From: Paramecium octaurelia
Taxonomy: Eukaryota; Ciliophora; Oligohymenophorea; Peniculida; Parameciidae
DNA length: 64,000 nt
Reading direction: 5' to 3'
Assembly (NCBI GenBank): GCA_905182995.1
Contig: CAJJDP010000016.1
Span: 310,001 to 374,000 of the forward strand
The notes below the pieces were generated by a model. That model was not told the origin of the DNA and did no database searches. It saw nothing but the letters and a program-made list of their open reading frames with translations. The translations under genes were made by a program, and so were the position numbers. Shown piece by piece: positions 1 through 14,163 of the stretch (the stretch's first letter is position 1; every line of letters starts with the position of its first letter).

Positions 1-2
1 TG

Positions 3-677
3 TATGAAAGTTCATATATTTAGGATAAATTTATTCCAGACATAGTATTGGAAGTAATTACTTATAACAAATACAACCAAGATTTATCACTTTACAGCGA
101 CAAGCATTAGGCATATTTGAGAATCATCGATGATCTATTGAATAGAGTGGTGAGACGAATGGCTAATGAAGTAGTTAAAGATTAGACTGATTATTTAGTT
201 ACGAGCATATTAAATTAAAGGTTCAAGGATAAGCCAGAGTAAGAGAAGGATCCGATGAAATTGGTTGCATTTCAAACGATTCAAAATTTCATGGATAAAG
301 AAGTATACATCATAGCAAAGGAGGCAATTTAGGAGTCAAGTGCTAATTATTACATAGATTTATAATATGCAAGAGTGATAAAGGATCATATCATCCCAAA
401 CACTTTGAGGACAATAATCTTCGAGGCTTTGGATGATTTAGCAATTGAAAAATACCTGAATGATTTATGTTCTGAAATGGTTCGGGAAATATCGTAACCT
501 TTATCAACTTAGATGACGTAATTGTTGTAAGCGGAACATGAATCAGCCTCTCTTGATTAGGCATTACAAAATTATGTTTATAGAATGATGGGAGATGTAC
601 TAATAGAGCATTTATTATTGATGGACAATCAAGACTTGGGGAAGGATCATGTTCCATCTGAAAATTCAGAACTGTGA
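3..677 (+). CDS. Unknown protein, C-terminal 224 residues
   Basis: The frame is open from the window edge to TGA at 675-677, with TAA/TAG as Gln, so the N-terminus lies outside. The visible part is hydrophilic and predicted helical, rich in acidic, Gln and Leu residues, with no membrane segment, signal or zinc pattern. It contains paired Arg and hydrophobic heptad-like stretches that suggest helical bundles rather than a long coiled coil. The next gene on the same strand starts about 50 bp downstream. I do not recognise the family; coding status is supported by the long open frame and the compact spacing. Confidence 0.75.
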
Positions 678-729
678 AAATTCCATATTTTCATTATATG
701 ATCAAGCATAAATTATTATATTAATTGTA

Positions 730-2370
730 ATGAGTTGCGACTCATCCTTCTTTTTTAGTGATTCTGATTTAGAATAGAAGTGCGAAATAGCCAATTCTCT
801 ATGTGCTCAAAATTAAATATTCATAAACTATTACTCTATAATCTATTGCCAACTCGATGGCCATTGGATTTTGTTCATATTGATGGCCATATTTGTAGTA
901 TTGATAGTATTCAGGTTAGTTGATATCATTTATATAGATTTATGAGTACATTAGTGATGTATTATTTAACACCTGCAATAGAGTTTATAACAGAGAAATT
1001 AAATATTTCACAATCATTGAGTGCAGTCACTTTGTTGGCTTTTGCTAATGGGTATCACATGTTCAATAGATTAAAGGGCTGGAGATGTCGTCACTGCAAT
1101 TGTGGCCACTGAAACCTTGGACGGCATCAGCTATAATATCGGTTCTTTATATGGAGCAGGTTTTTTTGTGGCCACATTAGTTGTTGGAATAACTATAATT
1201 AATTCACAATCATACATAGTCATGAAATCGTATTTTATTTGGAGAGATATCTTATTTTATATTGTTGCAACAATCATAGTAATTATATATGGAATAGTGG
1301 GCGGATTTTCATTGATTGATTCTGCATTCTTATTGTTAATTTATATAATCTTAGTAATTATAGTATTATTTTAAGACAAGTTTTCAAGTATAAATTTATA
1401 CATTAAATAGGTCGATCTAAAAAATAATTTGATGAATTTTTAATTGAAAATGTGATGGATGAAACCTAGGTAACTGAGGAAATCCAACCTGAATTGCAAG
1501 ATGCTCATCTCAATCAAGATAACAAAAAGACTTGTGCTGATAAAACATTTTGTGTTGTAGACATCCCCTTTAGATTCATCTTGAAATATAGTATACCTCC
1601 CTCTTCTAATGTAACCAAATCTACTTTGCTAATTACCATTTTCCCAAGTCTTAGCTTCGTCTACTTCATATTAGGATCAAATAATTACGACATTTTCAGC
1701 TATCTATACATATTGTCCATCTCTATTGTATTAGTCATTGCAATTTAAACATCATATCCATAAGATAATGTAATATACTCCAAATTTAAAATAGCAATTA
1801 CCTAGCTACTACATTTACATTTAGATCTACATAACCATAGTATCCTTGGTTTGGATCTATTGTTTGAGTGGAATACTCATAGATACTCTTACCTTTTTTG
1901 GAATGCTAACCAATCTATCCAATTCTTACTTAGGCATGACAATCATTGCTATGGGAAATGCACTACCAGATGGAATAGTTACCATGACTCTTGCCAAATA
2001 AGGGTATGCCATTATGGGAATAACAGGAGCGTATCAAAGTTCATGATATATAGATATTTTGGGTAAATTTTTGGATTACTAGTGGGTCTAGGCATATCAC
2101 TTGTGAAAACTAATTTGAAAACAGGTGCCAGTGTTGAATTCGATTTGTTTAATAAAGATCTAATTCAATAAAATTTAGTAAATAGAAACCTTATTATTAT
2201 AGATAATGATTATCATCATATTTTCCACTCTATTTGTATTGATAATCACTTTTTTATATGGTATTGTAAAGAAGTATCATTTCGCCAGAGATCTTTCAGT
2301 TTTGCTAATATTGATATATGTATTAGTATTAAGCACAATTACTATAATTGCTATATATGACGCTGTTTGA
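730..2370 (+). CDS. Sodium/calcium exchanger, NCLX (CCX) type
   Basis: Multi-pass CaCA-superfamily cation exchanger of about 498 aa after removal of six short introns (for example 915-937 and 1052-1076). Both alpha repeats are visible. The first gives ANGAGDVVTAIVA and the second GMTIIAMGNALPDGIVT, each with the Gly-Asn/Asp core that binds cations. The second repeat runs into TLAKQGYAIMG, very like the TLARQGY segment of mitochondrial/vesicular NCLX (SLC8B1). Hydrophobic helices flank both repeats, with a hydrophilic loop of about 60 residues between the halves. Expected role: exchange of Ca2+ against Na+ or Li+ across an internal or plasma membrane. The intron positions were chosen because they restore both repeats; location in the cell is not decidable from sequence. 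Confidence 0.9.
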
Positions 2371-2531
2371 GTATTTTTATAAAATATATTGTATTTAATT
2401 TGACATATATATATGTGTAAAGATACGATTACTTTAGTTTTGAGACTAAATTCAGAGAAATTACGATATTTTTTGATTATTTATTTCTTATTTTGTTATT
2501 CATCAGTTAAATATATTATTTCAAAATTAAA

Positions 2532-3538
2532 ATGCGAAAGAAAATAGAGAAAACAAAAAAAAGTATCCGCTCTCATTTATCTTTAGAACCTTGGACTGAT
2601 TATGAAGACACCCAGGTAATGTAATTGGTCGAATAATACGGTCCTCATAAGTGGACATTTATAGCCTCCAAATTACCAGGAAGGATTGGAAAATAATGCA
2701 GAGAGAGGTATTGGTTTTTTTGATTGTCTTTAGATGGCATAATCACCTAAATCCTTTGATTAAAAAGACTCCTTGGGATTTAAGTGAGGAATGGCTGCTT
2801 TTCTTATATCATAAAGCGATTAGCAATAAATGGGCAGAAATCGCTAAACATTTAGAAGGAAGAACAGACAATGCCATTAAAAATCATTGGAATTCTGGAA
2901 TGAAAAAAAGGATCCCAGAATTCACACATAAATTATTAGGCATCAAATAGTAGTTTCTCTAAAAAGGGTTGTATCTATTAATTTTATGAAGGAAGACCTT
3001 CCTATTTTGAGCAATTTGAGATTGAGTTTGAAAGGAAAGCTTTGGAAATCATCTTTCTCAACAAAACCTATGTGAGTTTACTCACTGATTCTGAAGACGA
3101 AGAAGAGGAACAACCAAAATAATAACCAATCTAATAAAGCAGAGAAAGTACTGCAATTAGAATTTAATAATATGTAGATAATAATTAATATCTTATAGAA
3201 TGATATGAGAAATAGAACTATTATTAAGCATCCCAGAAGAAATAGAATGCATAAAAAATATCTGCTTTTTAAGAAGTAATAGAAGGAAAACAATAATTCA
3301 AACAAAGAGAATTTTCTGTAATGGACACACACTCCTTAAAAATATGAAAAGTAAGTCTCTGTCTTATTCTAGTGATGATTATTATTACACACCAGCTGCA
3401 TTCAATAAACAAAGGAGAATGAGTCATAGTAGTTTTAAGTATAGTTAACATCAAAGCTATGTAAATGAGAGAATATAACAATAGTATAACGATTCCTACA
3501 TAGAAAGGGAGGAATTAAAGTAGAATTTATTCCTTTGA
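2532..3538 (+). CDS. R2R3 Myb-type DNA-binding protein
   Basis: About 301 aa, four introns of 22-28 nt. The N-terminal half carries two Myb repeats: the first has PWTDYED, the middle Trp in HKWTFIA, then GKQCRERWHNHL; the second has PWDLSEEWLL, then KWAEIAKHLEGRTDNAIKNHW. These are the spaced tryptophans and recognition-helix residues of the c-Myb/R2R3 class, so sequence-specific DNA binding in the nucleus is expected. The C-terminal half is Gln-, Asn- and basic-rich without recognisable domains. The first intron lies inside repeat 1, after the CRER codons; without it the frame hits TGA at once, which supports the model. Target genes cannot be inferred. Confidence 0.88.
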
Positions 3539-3725
3539 AATTTTGATTCAATTTTGAGAATTTTTTTAAGTTCTTTATTTGGTATGAATAAAGAAATCAA
3601 TTATTTTTTATCGATTTGTTAGATTAGATAATTTTTTTCAAAAGCTATCAATAATATTTATATTTTGATATTTTTATTATATAGTATTTCTATCATTAAT
3701 AGTTAATAAATTTTATTTACAATAA

Positions 3726-4955
3726 ATGCACAATCCCTCAAACATAATTAAGACCGAAAAGGCTTTACTAACTCCTAGACCTGTACCAACCCAATAATAA
3801 ACTATATTTAGAATTTAAAATCCAACAGATGAAAAAATTCAATAATTTTTAGGAAGAACTCATCATCATCACAATTCATTTTATGAGCCTGGATAAATGA
3901 TTTTCTCGTTTACTCTTTTAACATTAGAGAAAATTCTAAAGAATGCACATGTAGAAATTTAATAAATTAAATATAAAGTTTTAAAGCTAATTGGACAAGG
4001 CAGTTTTGGGTAAGTCTTTCTATTAAATAAAGAAAACTCTAATTTATATTTTGCTCTTAAAGTTTAAAAGTAAATGAATGAAGAAGAAAAAAAAATTCTT
4101 TCTGGGCTCAAAGGAATAAAATTTAAAAATCTTGTAAACACTATAGAATGTTTGTGTAATAGTTAAACTAAAGAATATTTTATTTTGATGGAATATTGCG
4201 AAAAAAGCTTAGAAGATGTAATTCATCAAGAAAAATTAAATCATCAAGATGCTCGCTATATAATTAAATAAATTGCAAATGGTATAAGGGAACTTCATGA
4301 AAAGAAAATAATACACAGAGACTTAAAGCCAGAGAATATTCTAGTGTTCTCCTTTATCGATGGAGAAAACACCTAGATAACTTACAAAATATGTGATTTT
4401 GGATTATCTAGTACTAAATAGAGTTCATAAACCTATAAATGCGGTACATCTCATTATATGGCTCCAGAACAAATTTAAGGTTTATCTGATAAGGCTATAG
4501 GTTATAATGCTTCAGTGGATATTTGGGCACTAGGAGCAGTGATTTATGAACTATTTTCTGGGGAGGTCTTATTCATGGGTAACAGTAACTAAGAAATCTT
4601 TGACTTGATATTAAGTACTAAATAAGAAAAATTAGAGGAAAGAATAAAAAATAAGATTGGCAATTTAGAGCATGTCAATCTTGTTTTATAAATGATGCAA
4701 ATCGATCCAAACAAGAGAATTACAATTAATGAAGCAATAAATAAGTTAACAAAAGGAGGAACCAAAAAGATTAATTAAAATAAGTCACTCAATGACATTT
4801 AAGTTTAATAATTTCAACCCAATAAAAGTGTGCAAGCTCTCCCATAATAACTCATAACTGAGATTCAGAATTTTCATGCAAAGAAAATACAGGAAATATT
4901 AAATTAATAACCTAATATGAAAACATAAATTCATAAAAAGCCTTAACTTCTTTGA
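3726..4955 (+). CDS. Serine/threonine protein kinase
   Basis: Intronless 409-aa protein with one eukaryotic protein kinase domain starting near residue 80. Visible motifs in order: Gly loop GQGSFGQVF, lysine in FALKVQK, catalytic loop HRDLKPEN, CDFGLSS with the metal-binding Asp, and activation-segment end MAPEQ. All catalytic residues are present, so it should be active. The N-terminal extension contains a His cluster; the C-terminal tail of about 70 residues is Gln-rich and basic. The Gln in the glycine loop is encoded by a reassigned TAA. It resembles a stripped CAMK/ULK-like kinase but a subfamily cannot be assigned by eye. Confidence 0.92.
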
Positions 4956-5012
4956 TTTAGTTCATTAAATATATTATAAATTTATGCAATTAAAAATAAA
5001 AATCTATTGATT

Positions 5013-6619
5013 TCATTTCTTTTATTCATTAAGCATTTACTATTAATACATTGGGTACAATATTCCATTTTAAGGATTTTAAATTTGTCCATTTAACTAT
5101 TAAAATCCTGCTTAAAGTGCTTGTATGTTAGACACTTAAGGTAATTAAGCCTACATATTTGGAACTTAAACTTGTTATTAAATCGGTTATCCTGGACCTT
5201 GTTATAAGAATTATTGAAATCCAGCTTATTGCAATGAGGGCAATATTTGGAATAGAGGAACTTAGTGCATTTAGGGTATTCCGTTAAGAGGAGGAGTTTT
5301 TGATTGATCTTAGAAGTTATAATATTGAGATAAAAATTATGGGGGAATTTAAAATTAAAGAGGAGGATTCAATTAATTTAGAGGATTAAGCCATTGTAAT
5401 TGTTATAATTGAGCAATCTATTACATCTATTAGAATTACTAAAATTGATTAGGCTATTAAAATTATAAAAGATCTGAAGGAAATTATCCAATTTTAGCTT
5501 CCTACTTAATGTTGTTTGGATCTGAGGATTTATTTTGGCTTCCTTCCTCCATTTTCACCTTCTTTTAAAGGGGTATTTGCATTTGAAATTATTATTGAAG
5601 CAATTATTGTTATTGTAATTGCTATTATTATTATTATTATTATTGTTAAAATTATTATTATTATTATTAAAATTATTATTATTGTAATTATTACGAAGCA
5701 ATATTCAATTATTAAGGTTAGATTATTTATTATTATTATTATTGTTGTTGCTATTAAGTTGTCTTTAACGGTTTTTTCTATTCTTTAGAGGAGTCTTCCT
5801 CTTAACTATCACTATCCTTCATTAGTCCATGCTCAAATTTCTTTTTTAAAGGTTCCAAATATCTTTTTCTTGAGTTTGTAAACCAATTTTAAATCTATAA
5901 AATATATGGTATTTTGAGGTACTTATCGAACGTGCATTCCAGTAATCTTGGAGAGTCTCTACTTTTCTGTATTATCTGGATATGGATTATCGAGATGATC
6001 CAAAAACCACTTTTTAAGAATGTCTATAGATCTCTTCTGAAATTTGTTCTTGTTAGAATTTTTGTTAAACTGCATTATGGGTTGTTGGTCATCATCCTCA
6101 TTTTTTTCTTTTACTTTTAAATAAATATTTTTTACTGATTTCTTCATTGCTACTGCTTTCCTCTCCTAATGAATTGCTCTCTTCTACGTCATCTTCACAA
6201 TTAAACAATTGAGAAGCCAGTTTATCAAACTATTCTTTGGATTACTTGAGTTTTTATTGTTTCTCTTGTATGGAATCATATAATTTGTCTAATCCTTCTT
6301 CTATTTGTTAAGTTATTTAAGTTTCATTATATTCAGTAACAGCAGATGAAAATAAGGGCAAAAACACTTGCTAAAGTCTATTATGTGAGCATTTTTCGCA
6401 TATTTCAAGGTACTTGGTATCAAATATTTGAGCAAGACATTTACGGAACTTCAAACTTTTAAAAATGTATGGGAACATCTGAATAGGTATTTTATGGTCT
6501 ATGTAAATATTCGATTTCATACCAGAAATTGGAGTAGTAATTTAACTTAGCATTTCAGAGAGGATACAAATATCTTCAGCTTCAAATTAAATGCAAATTT
6601 AACACTAAGACTCAGTCAT
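5013..6619 (-). CDS. TALE-class homeodomain protein with poly-Gln tail
   Basis: 518 aa after removing introns 6114-6135 and 5895-5922. The middle holds a TALE homeodomain: SIDILKKWFLDHLDNPYP (the three-residue loop extension type, as in PBX/MEIS/KNOX), then QRLSKITGM, and recognition helix QNWFTNSRKRY with the invariant Trp, Asn and Arg. The second intron splits the recognition helix. N-terminal to it is an acidic, coiled segment; C-terminal to it about 240 residues are dominated by Gln runs encoded by TAA/TAG/CAA, with Pro and Leu. A nuclear transcription regulator is the natural reading. It ends tail-to-tail about 60 bp from the kinase gene and its start is 25 bp from the divergent coiled-coil gene. 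Confidence 0.88.
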
Positions 6620-6644
6620 ATATAAATAAACTTTATTAATAAAA

Positions 6645-9600
6645 ATGAGTAATTAATCTCCAGAACCAGAAAAACAATCAGATGAGATATCTAGGCTCAA
6701 ACTAAGTTTGATGTTGAAAGATAATGAAATAAGAGCACTGAAGTTAAAGGTTAATCCAAGCGACGAAATTGAAAGGCTTCAGCAAGAAGCTGAAAAAATG
6801 AAGGAGACATACGAGTCTGAAATTAGTCTTCTCAAAGAGGAAAATTACGAATACTCAGAACTTTTGAAGGAAACCCAAGACTAAGCCGAATATCTAAAAT
6901 CAGTTGTAATAGGTAAAGATAAAGAGATAGCCGAACTGAAATCATAAAATGCAAATGATGAAATTGTAAAATCAAGATCCAGAAATGGAGAATTGCAACT
7001 GGCATTGGCAGAAAATGCTAATTTAAAAAACGAATTGTAAATTTTGCAAACCAAGTTGGATGACGCATATCTTAGTAAATAAGTTATGGATGAACAACTA
7101 CAAAGTCTAGGATAGATGTTGGAGATAGAACAAAGAAATACCTTGAATCAAGCTAACCAAATTAGCACTTTATAGAAGGAGGCGTAATATTTGAGAAATT
7201 CAGTTAATGATAGAGAAAGATTTATAGTAGGCAAGGAGAAGATCATCAAATTAAAGGATGGAGAAATTAATAGGTAATAAGAAATCATCAATGACACCCT
7301 TGCTAAATTGGCAGAAATGTAGCACGATAACTAAGTTATTGTTACATAGAATGACCAATATTACAAACTACTTTAAGAGAAGTAGGCAGAAATCGATTCC
7401 CTCAAAGATCAATTGCAATTCTTTGCTGAAGATTTGTAAAGAGTATAAAACTATGAAGGGCAATATAATGATGCTCAAGCCAAAATTAAACAATTGGCTT
7501 AATACATTTAACAGCTTGAAAAGTAATTGTAAGATTAGATGAATTCCTATGAAAAACAAATCAAAGAGTTATTAGACAATGCTAAAGCAACAGAGGATGA
7601 AAAAGATCACACTATAGATCAACTTGAAAAGGACAATTCTAATTAGGCCAATTAACTGGAGGCATAGACTAAATAAATATCATAATTACAAAAAGAACTC
7701 AAGGATGCTGATAATAAGAGAGATAGAGAAGTTAAAGATGTTTAGAGGAAGTTGGATGCAGAACTTAAGAAAACTGCTACATTGGACAAAAATAATAAGA
7801 CATTGAAGGATAAAAATGATGAATAGGCAAAATAGATTAATACAGCCAATCAAGAGTTGGATCAATTGGATGAAAAAATTGCTGAGTTAGAATAAAAAGT
7901 TAAAGATTAATAAAATTAAATTAAAGATCTTGAATAAGAAATCAAAGATTTAAATAAAGAAAAATAAAACTTAATTTCAGATAATAATAATTTACATTAA
8001 AAGTTCAACTAGGCTGAGGAAAAGGCATTGCAATAATAAAAAGATTTAGTCAAAGCATAAAAAGAATTGAATGATAAGCACAACGATGCAGAACAATTAA
8101 ATAAGGATTTGGATGAATATGAGTAAGAAAATAAAGAATTATAAAAAGAGATTAATTCATTAAATGATTAAATTAATTAATTAAATAAAGATATTACCTA
8201 AAAATAAAAATAAATAGATTAACAAGCTAAAGATATTTAAAAATTATAAGATAATTTAGAAAAGTCAAAGTAAGACAATTAAAGTAAATAGTAAGAAAAT
8301 AAATAATTACAATAAAATAATAATGATTTAAATAAATAATTAAATGAGTCAAAAAAACAAAATTAAAAATTACAAGATTAAATTAACAATACCGAGCAGA
8401 AATAGAATAAGACTTAGGATTAATTGAAAAATTAACTATAGGATGCATAAAATGAAATCAAATAATTGAAAGATTAAATTAAAGAACAAGAAAAAGAGAA
8501 GAAAAATTTATAAAATGAAGTTAATAATCTCAATAAGGAATGTGATGACTTAGATGCAAAACTATAATAAAAAATAAAGGAATAACAAGAAAACTCAGAA
8601 ATTAAAAGACTCAATGATGAATTAAATAAGGCCTAATAATAATTAAAATAAAAAGAAGATTAATTAACTAAAGTATAAAATGAATTAAATAAACTAAAAG
8701 AGTAGAAATAAAAGGAACAAAAAGAGTAGAAAGATAAGGATCAATAAAGAAAGGACTTAGAAAAATAAGTAAAGGATTTGGATGCCGAATGTGATCAATT
8801 AGATTAATAAAGATAAGCAGCTGTTAATGAGGTTGAAAAACTAAAATAAGAATTGTAAAATTTGAATGATTTGAAAAAACAATTAAAAGATACCTAAAAC
8901 AAATTAGCTTAAGCTGAAAAATAAATAGCTTAATTAGACCCAGAGGCAGTTAAAAACAAATTATAGAAAGCAGAACAAGATGCTAAAAATGCCATTTAAG
9001 CATAAAATTAGGCAAAGAAAGATTTGGATAAAGCTAATAGTCAACTAAAATAGAAAGAGAAAGAAAATAAGGATTTGGATGAAGAATGCAATGCTCTTGA
9101 TGCTCAAGTACAAAATCTTAAAGAGTAAGCCAAGTAATAAGAGGATGAAATTAAAGAAAAATAGAAATAAATAGATCAATTATAAAAGGAAAATCAGTAA
9201 TTGAAGAAAGATGATATAAAAGGAGAGATTGATAAATTGAGAAAGTTTATTCAAGAATAAAAACCAATACTTGATAATTTAGAAAAGGAATCTACTTAAA
9301 GCGATAAAAGAAGAACAGATTTAGAAAAATAAATAGCCAAAAGTCAAGATGATTTAAATAAACTCAAAAAGAAAAAGGGAGGGAATGGAGATGATGATTA
9401 ATAAACATAAGGGTTAGTTTAAAAGCTTGATGAATTGGATAATTAATTATAATAAGAAGTGGACAAATATATAGAATCAGTTTCAAATATTGAGAAAGTG
9501 CTAACAGGTATAAAATATAATAATTATTTAAGACATTACTGAAAAGTTATTAAAGCTAAAACTGCAAATTAATGAAGTGCAAGAAGAGGATGGATAGTAA

Positions 9601-9739
9601 TTTAATGATGTGTTCTAAGTATAATTTAAGAAATATTAATTAGCTTGTTAAAAATCTTTGTAATGATTACAAATAAGGTTTAGCGACTCATAATTAAGCA
9701 ATGGAAGATCTTCTAAAGTAAATTAATAAGTAATTTTGA
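6645..9739 (+). CDS. Long Gln-rich coiled-coil protein (1014 aa)
   Basis: Almost the whole protein is heptad-patterned and built of Lys, Glu, Gln, Asn, Asp and Leu, typical of an extended two-stranded coiled coil. Gln is very often encoded by TAA or TAG, so the gene is invisible under the standard code. The only two introns (25 nt each) are near the 3' end, about positions 9508-9532 and 9620-9644; they splice a short less-repetitive tail. Recurrent blocks such as LDAECDQLD / LDEECNALD / ECDDLDAKL occur through the second half, pointing to internal duplication. No globular domain, motor or membrane segment is seen. A cytoskeletal or basal-body scaffold role is plausible but unproven. Confidence 0.85.
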
Positions 9740-9776
9740 ATATTATTTGATTAAACATTATTATAAATCATTTATT

Positions 9777-12234
9777 ATGATTAGATTTGAATCTATTTTT
9801 GTAAATTGGATTCGATCTATTTGGGTTCTTATTATTAAGACAAATATAGATTTGTATATTTTTAGATGATTAAAAAGAGTAATATACAATTACTACACAT
9901 AAGGAAGTTTGTTGTTTAAAATGCAATAATTCTAATGTGAAGCAACCCAAAAGTTATCAATATCACCTATTTATATAAATTAAGATTATTGATTATGATT
10001 TCGAAACTGATTAATATAATAAATAAATTAGGTTGTTACTTATGAAATTGGGAACATGTACAGAGTGGTTATTCTTTCATATATGGAAAAAAAATCCAAA
10101 AACAGGACATAGTTGTGATGGAATTTTTGTTGCAGATTCAATAATTTATCGTTGGGCTCAGCCATACTTTAGTAAATACCATCATAATTTAAGGATATTT
10201 TACTGTATCGGACGGGTAAATTATCAGGAAAACTAAGGAGAGAGTTTTTATAGATCAAGTTGAAAGTTCATTTAAGTAGGAGAATACAGTGGCTTAATTA
10301 ATGACAAGTCAGGTATAATTTAAAATTATATATATACTTCAGATGCAAAATAAATAGCAAGAGATTATTACATTTGAGTATTTGGATTATGAGAATTTTA
10401 TAATATTTCTTCATTAGAGAGAGAAAGACTTAAATTTAGTCCTATAAAAGTAAGAATCTTCAGTATACAAGATTTATATACCCGAAAAACGATTAGAATT
10501 CTTTGATCAAAGTCACTTGGTCACCGTAATTCTGCCTGGTTATGAGGAAGACAAATATCAATAAAATGAATGATGCAAGGAAGACTCAAGTTGAACGAGT
10601 TGCTACATTTGATGGACCAGAATATTTAATATAAGCAGACTCAATTAATTCTCCTTTATTAAGTGCAGATTTAGAATAATTATGTGTGAATATAGTAAAG
10701 CACATTTTAGAAGTGTCAGGTGGCAACATTTAAATAATAAGAATGGTCCTATATTTTAAAGTAGATTATGAAAATAGGATATGGTTGCTTTTTTGTACTA
10801 ATATTAAGGTGAAGGATAAGTTTAATGACATAATGCAATAGCCAAGAGTGTTTTCTCCTATTTTTAGGGTTTTAAGAAAAGATCAAGAACCAGTGTCTTT
10901 TGCAAAGGAATAGGCTTAGACTGTTATTAAAATAAATAACCAAGGTGAAATGCAGTCTCTCCTTTATTAATTTAAAAATATCTGTAGCAATTGCGATAGA
11001 TTTTCTCATTAACTGTATCAATTGAAATTACAATTTATTATTGAAAGCTTTAAATAAGTATTAATTTAAAATATAAGAATTTAGTGAAGAAAGACTTTAC
11101 TAGGTTGCCTGAAGAACTAGAGAAGATTAAATAGAAAAAAGATTAATAAATTCCTAAAGTCACTTTTTCCAGAAACATAAGGGTGAGATAAAAATAGAAC
11201 CTTAAAGAAGGTAATAATCATTTTGATATTTAGAATATGAGGTATAGAATGAATTTCAGAATGATAATCCCTCAAATAATATTTTAGTTGAAAAGAAAAA
11301 GATATGCCAAAATAAATTAACAGAAAATGAATTATATACATCAATTAAAGAGTTAGTTTAATTATTGAATGAGGAATAAGAGGATTAAAAGTTCAATTTT
11401 AATCATATCCCTCCTTTGATTCTCAAAGTTTGGGGTAAAATTAATGAAGAAAAATATTAATAATTATAATAAAATTAAAGTTGGAAAGACTTAACCACTT
11501 AAGTTTGTTTGGATTGTTTTTTGTAATATACATAATAGTGTGAATAAACCCAATTTGAAAGAAAAGCGTAAAAATCTTAATAAACTATTTTAGAGATTTG
11601 ATGTCTTAAAAATTAAGAAAGCTGGTTAATGCCAAAGAAGAGAATGAAAAGGAGAAACTTCTTTTATCCAATACAAGTTTGAATGCTAATAGATTAACCT
11701 TTAACCAATTGCCTAATCTCCCATCAATATCAGAATTACCTGTTGAAAAATAAAAACGCTTGTCAAGAAAATCTTAAAATTTAACTCATTAAGAAATTGG
11801 AACCAAATAAATTGAATAAACTCCTTAAAAGGCATCATAACCATCTATCTATACAGCTAAGAAATAGCAATAAACTCAATAATCACAATAATCCAACCAA
11901 TCTAATTAATAGCCTCCAATAACTGTGATTCCTAGTACAACCCTATCAAATAAATACTTTTAATTATAGAGATAATCTACAGGCCAAATAAATCAACTAA
12001 AATTAAAGATTCCAAGCACTTAAAGAGTATTTTCTTATGTTTTAATAGATTTATCTCAATAAATAAGGCTTAAACATTTCAACAAATAAATCAATGTAAT
12101 CCAAATCATCCAGATCTACTTTAGATTAATCAAAGATTTCTTTTGATTTTATGATGAATACTGTGACATAATTAAAGAGAAAGCTTGAAGAACTCGAACA
12201 AGATGAAAAATAATAAGAATAGTAAAACCCTTGA
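9777..12234 (+). CDS. Unknown 764-aa protein, ciliate-type
   Basis: A chain of eight exons closes to 764 codons after removing seven introns of 20-26 nt (the first 9825-9849). The start is the earliest ATG that joins in frame 38 bp after the previous gene; a later ATG at 10042 is the alternative. The N-terminal third has scattered Cys (CCLKC) and aromatic residues. The centre has a compact segment around RMVLYFKVDYENRIWLLF and a later CLDC pair; the C-terminal 250 residues are Gln/Ser/Pro rich and end in a short coiled coil. No family recognised. The 22-, 25- and 23-nt introns that rescue the frame are supported by good amino-acid continuity at each join. Confidence 0.7.
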
Positions 12235-12589
12235 AATTTTTATATTGAGATATATTTCATATATAAAAATTTGTAATTTTTGAGTTAATTATAAACTAAC
12301 CTTATTATTTAATACTTTAAAAGTATACTTATGCGGTAATAAGATTAAGATTAAGGTTAAAGGTTTATTTATTTAAAATTTACCAATATAAAAAATTAGT
12401 GATCAATTATATCATAGTTTAGTTGAATATATGCATAAATAATGTAAGATTTATAGGTGTAGTAAAATATATAATATATCTATTAAAATAATTATTTCCT
12501 TGGAATTTTTAATATAAAAATAATTTACTAATTTGACTTATAAAATCAAGATATTCGATAATTTGTTTGTTTATTAAATTGATTTATAG

Positions 12590-14120
<1,531 letters not shown>

Positions 14121-14163
14121 GAATATAAAACATTGAATTATAAAATTAATTTATAAAAAATTA

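Noticed and set aside
5516-5788. Plus-strand Ile/Val-rich ORF
   Set aside because: Antisense of the poly-Gln tail of the homeodomain protein.
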